A stretch of DNA of 14,968 nucleotides from CAZNDN01 sp964571815 (lineage in GTDB: Bacteria > Fibrobacterota > Chitinivibrionia > Chitinivibrionales > WJKA01): contig CAZNDN010000100.1 of the NCBI GenBank assembly GCA_964571815.1, positions 1 to 14,968 on the forward strand, in the 5' to 3' direction. Under the pieces are notes generated by a model that was not told where the DNA came from, searched no databases, and saw only the letters and a list, made by a program, of their open reading frames with translations. Position numbers and translations under genes: made by a program. Of this stretch, positions 14,360 to 14,968 are shown piece after piece (the stretch's first letter is position 1; each line of letters opens with the position of its first letter).

Positions 14360-14968
14360 CTATGGGCCTCTGCGAACGCGGGTACGCATCGTGAAGGACA
14401 GCACGACGCTGGTGTCGGGAACGGTAATCGGCAGAACGCTCCGGGAAGACTCCCATATCTCTCCGCTGAGGAACTGTTTTGCGCTCTTGACAAGCAGCAT
14501 GTGCGTGCCGGGCCGCACCGGCACCAGCACTTCACTGTCCCCGTAAAGAAAAAAACCGGTTGCCGTGCCCGTGCCCCTGTCTACGATACTGCCTTCGTAG
14601 GTATAATTCCGTCCCGATTTCATCCGTACGAACGAAAACCCCGCTTCCTGTGCGCGTTTCGCCAGAGTCTTCTGTCCCCGATCCATCGGGACCCTTTCGG
14701 GGAAGAAGGCGGTATGCCAGAGTCGATACATGTGTCCCGTGTCGGCCACCGCGGTCGTCTCCCCGTCGACGGCGACATTCTCGTTAGTCACATTCGACGT
14801 ACACCGGACAATGCCCTCAAGAGCGGTATAGAAGTTATCCTCCGGCTCCTTTGTGGGATCCCGCAGCCGGTTCAGGTATTCCGTAAGGGTACGGTGCCAA
14901 GCGTCGGCGGAAACGACCGACGCCTCGGTCTTGTCGGGCAGTTTCCGGGAAAGAGCGGCTTCCTGAAG
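14360..14968 (-). CDS. Unrecognised protein, 3' part (start outside window)
   Basis: The frame is open from the window edge to TAG at 14360, leaving 202 C-terminal residues visible; the start lies beyond base 14968. A GTG at 14791 is in frame, but coding character (DKTEASVVSADAWHRTLTEYL and so on) continues upstream of it, so it is not likely the start. The part from GIVRCTSNVTNENVAVDGE to VPVRPGTHMLLVKSAKQF loosely resembles a PEGA-type surface domain (small beta repeats with VxVDG and PGxHxxxV), and it ends in beta-rich sequence (VLPITVPDTSVVLSFTMRTRV). No catalytic motif or membrane segment is seen. It is convergent with prfB. Function is unknown. Confidence 0.7.
   Translation of the reverse strand, partial: LQEAALSRKLPDKTEASVVSADAWHRTLTEYLNRLRDPTKEPEDNFYTALEGIVRCTSNVTNENVAVDGETTAVADTGHMYRLWHTAFFPERVPMDRGQKTLAKRAQEAGFSFVRMKSGRNYTYEGSIVDRGTGTATGFFLYGDSEVLVPVRPGTHMLLVKSAKQFLSGEIWESSRSVLPITVPDTSVVLSFTMRTRVRRGP

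Overview
The window is a GC-rich bacterial scaffold fragment with one 100-base run of N, so it is probably from a metagenome assembly. Several traits point to an uncultured Gram-negative lineage of the FCB group or its neighbours (Zixibacteria, Latescibacteria, KSB1 or Eisenbacteria-like). These are a secreted M6-like protein with FG-GAP repeats and a C-terminal YPNP-type sorting/FlgD-like segment, a PorV/PorQ-type outer-membrane protein, and a B12-dependent ribonucleotide reductase. The phylum assignment is inference from protein architecture, not from a marker search.

Layout. Bases 1-3512 (minus) hold the 5' part of a very large secreted M6-peptidase-like protein whose zinc-binding HExxH is replaced by NQIAR; its C-terminus lies outside the window. 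Bases 3770-6792 (minus) hold a two-gene unit joined by an ATGA overlap: a small membrane-anchored protein with a phage-head-protein-like HPxCRC motif, followed by a chimeric protein in which a seven-bladed propeller interrupts a PorV-like barrel. Bases 6951-8036 (minus) are NADP-type isocitrate dehydrogenase, interrupted by the assembly gap. A tRNA-Gly(CCC) gene with a good sigma-70-type promoter diverges from icd at 8250-8324.

Bases 8508-10493 (plus) carry three secreted or envelope proteins in a row: an exported flavodoxin-like protein, a small outer-membrane-barrel-like protein with an N-terminal four-cysteine motif, and a cysteine-rich protein resembling NTR/TIMP domains with a basic aromatic C-terminal tail. 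Convergent to these is nrdJ (10501-12891, minus), the class II ribonucleotide reductase. Divergent from nrdJ is prfB (13243-14341, plus), release factor 2, which carries the classic autoregulatory +1 frameshift at an in-frame UGA. The 351-base nrdJ/prfB intergenic region holds a strong nrdJ promoter, an NrdR-box-like site with a possible weaker partner 31 bp away, and a hairpin plus T-run in the prfB leader. The right edge (14360-14968, minus) is the 3' part of an unrecognised gene.

The housekeeping genes (icd, tRNA-Gly, nrdJ, prfB) are unrelated neighbours. The accessory interest lies in the envelope proteins: the pseudo-protease, the propeller-in-barrel protein coupled to the HPxCRC protein, and the secreted trio. 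No mobile element, CRISPR array or origin was seen.
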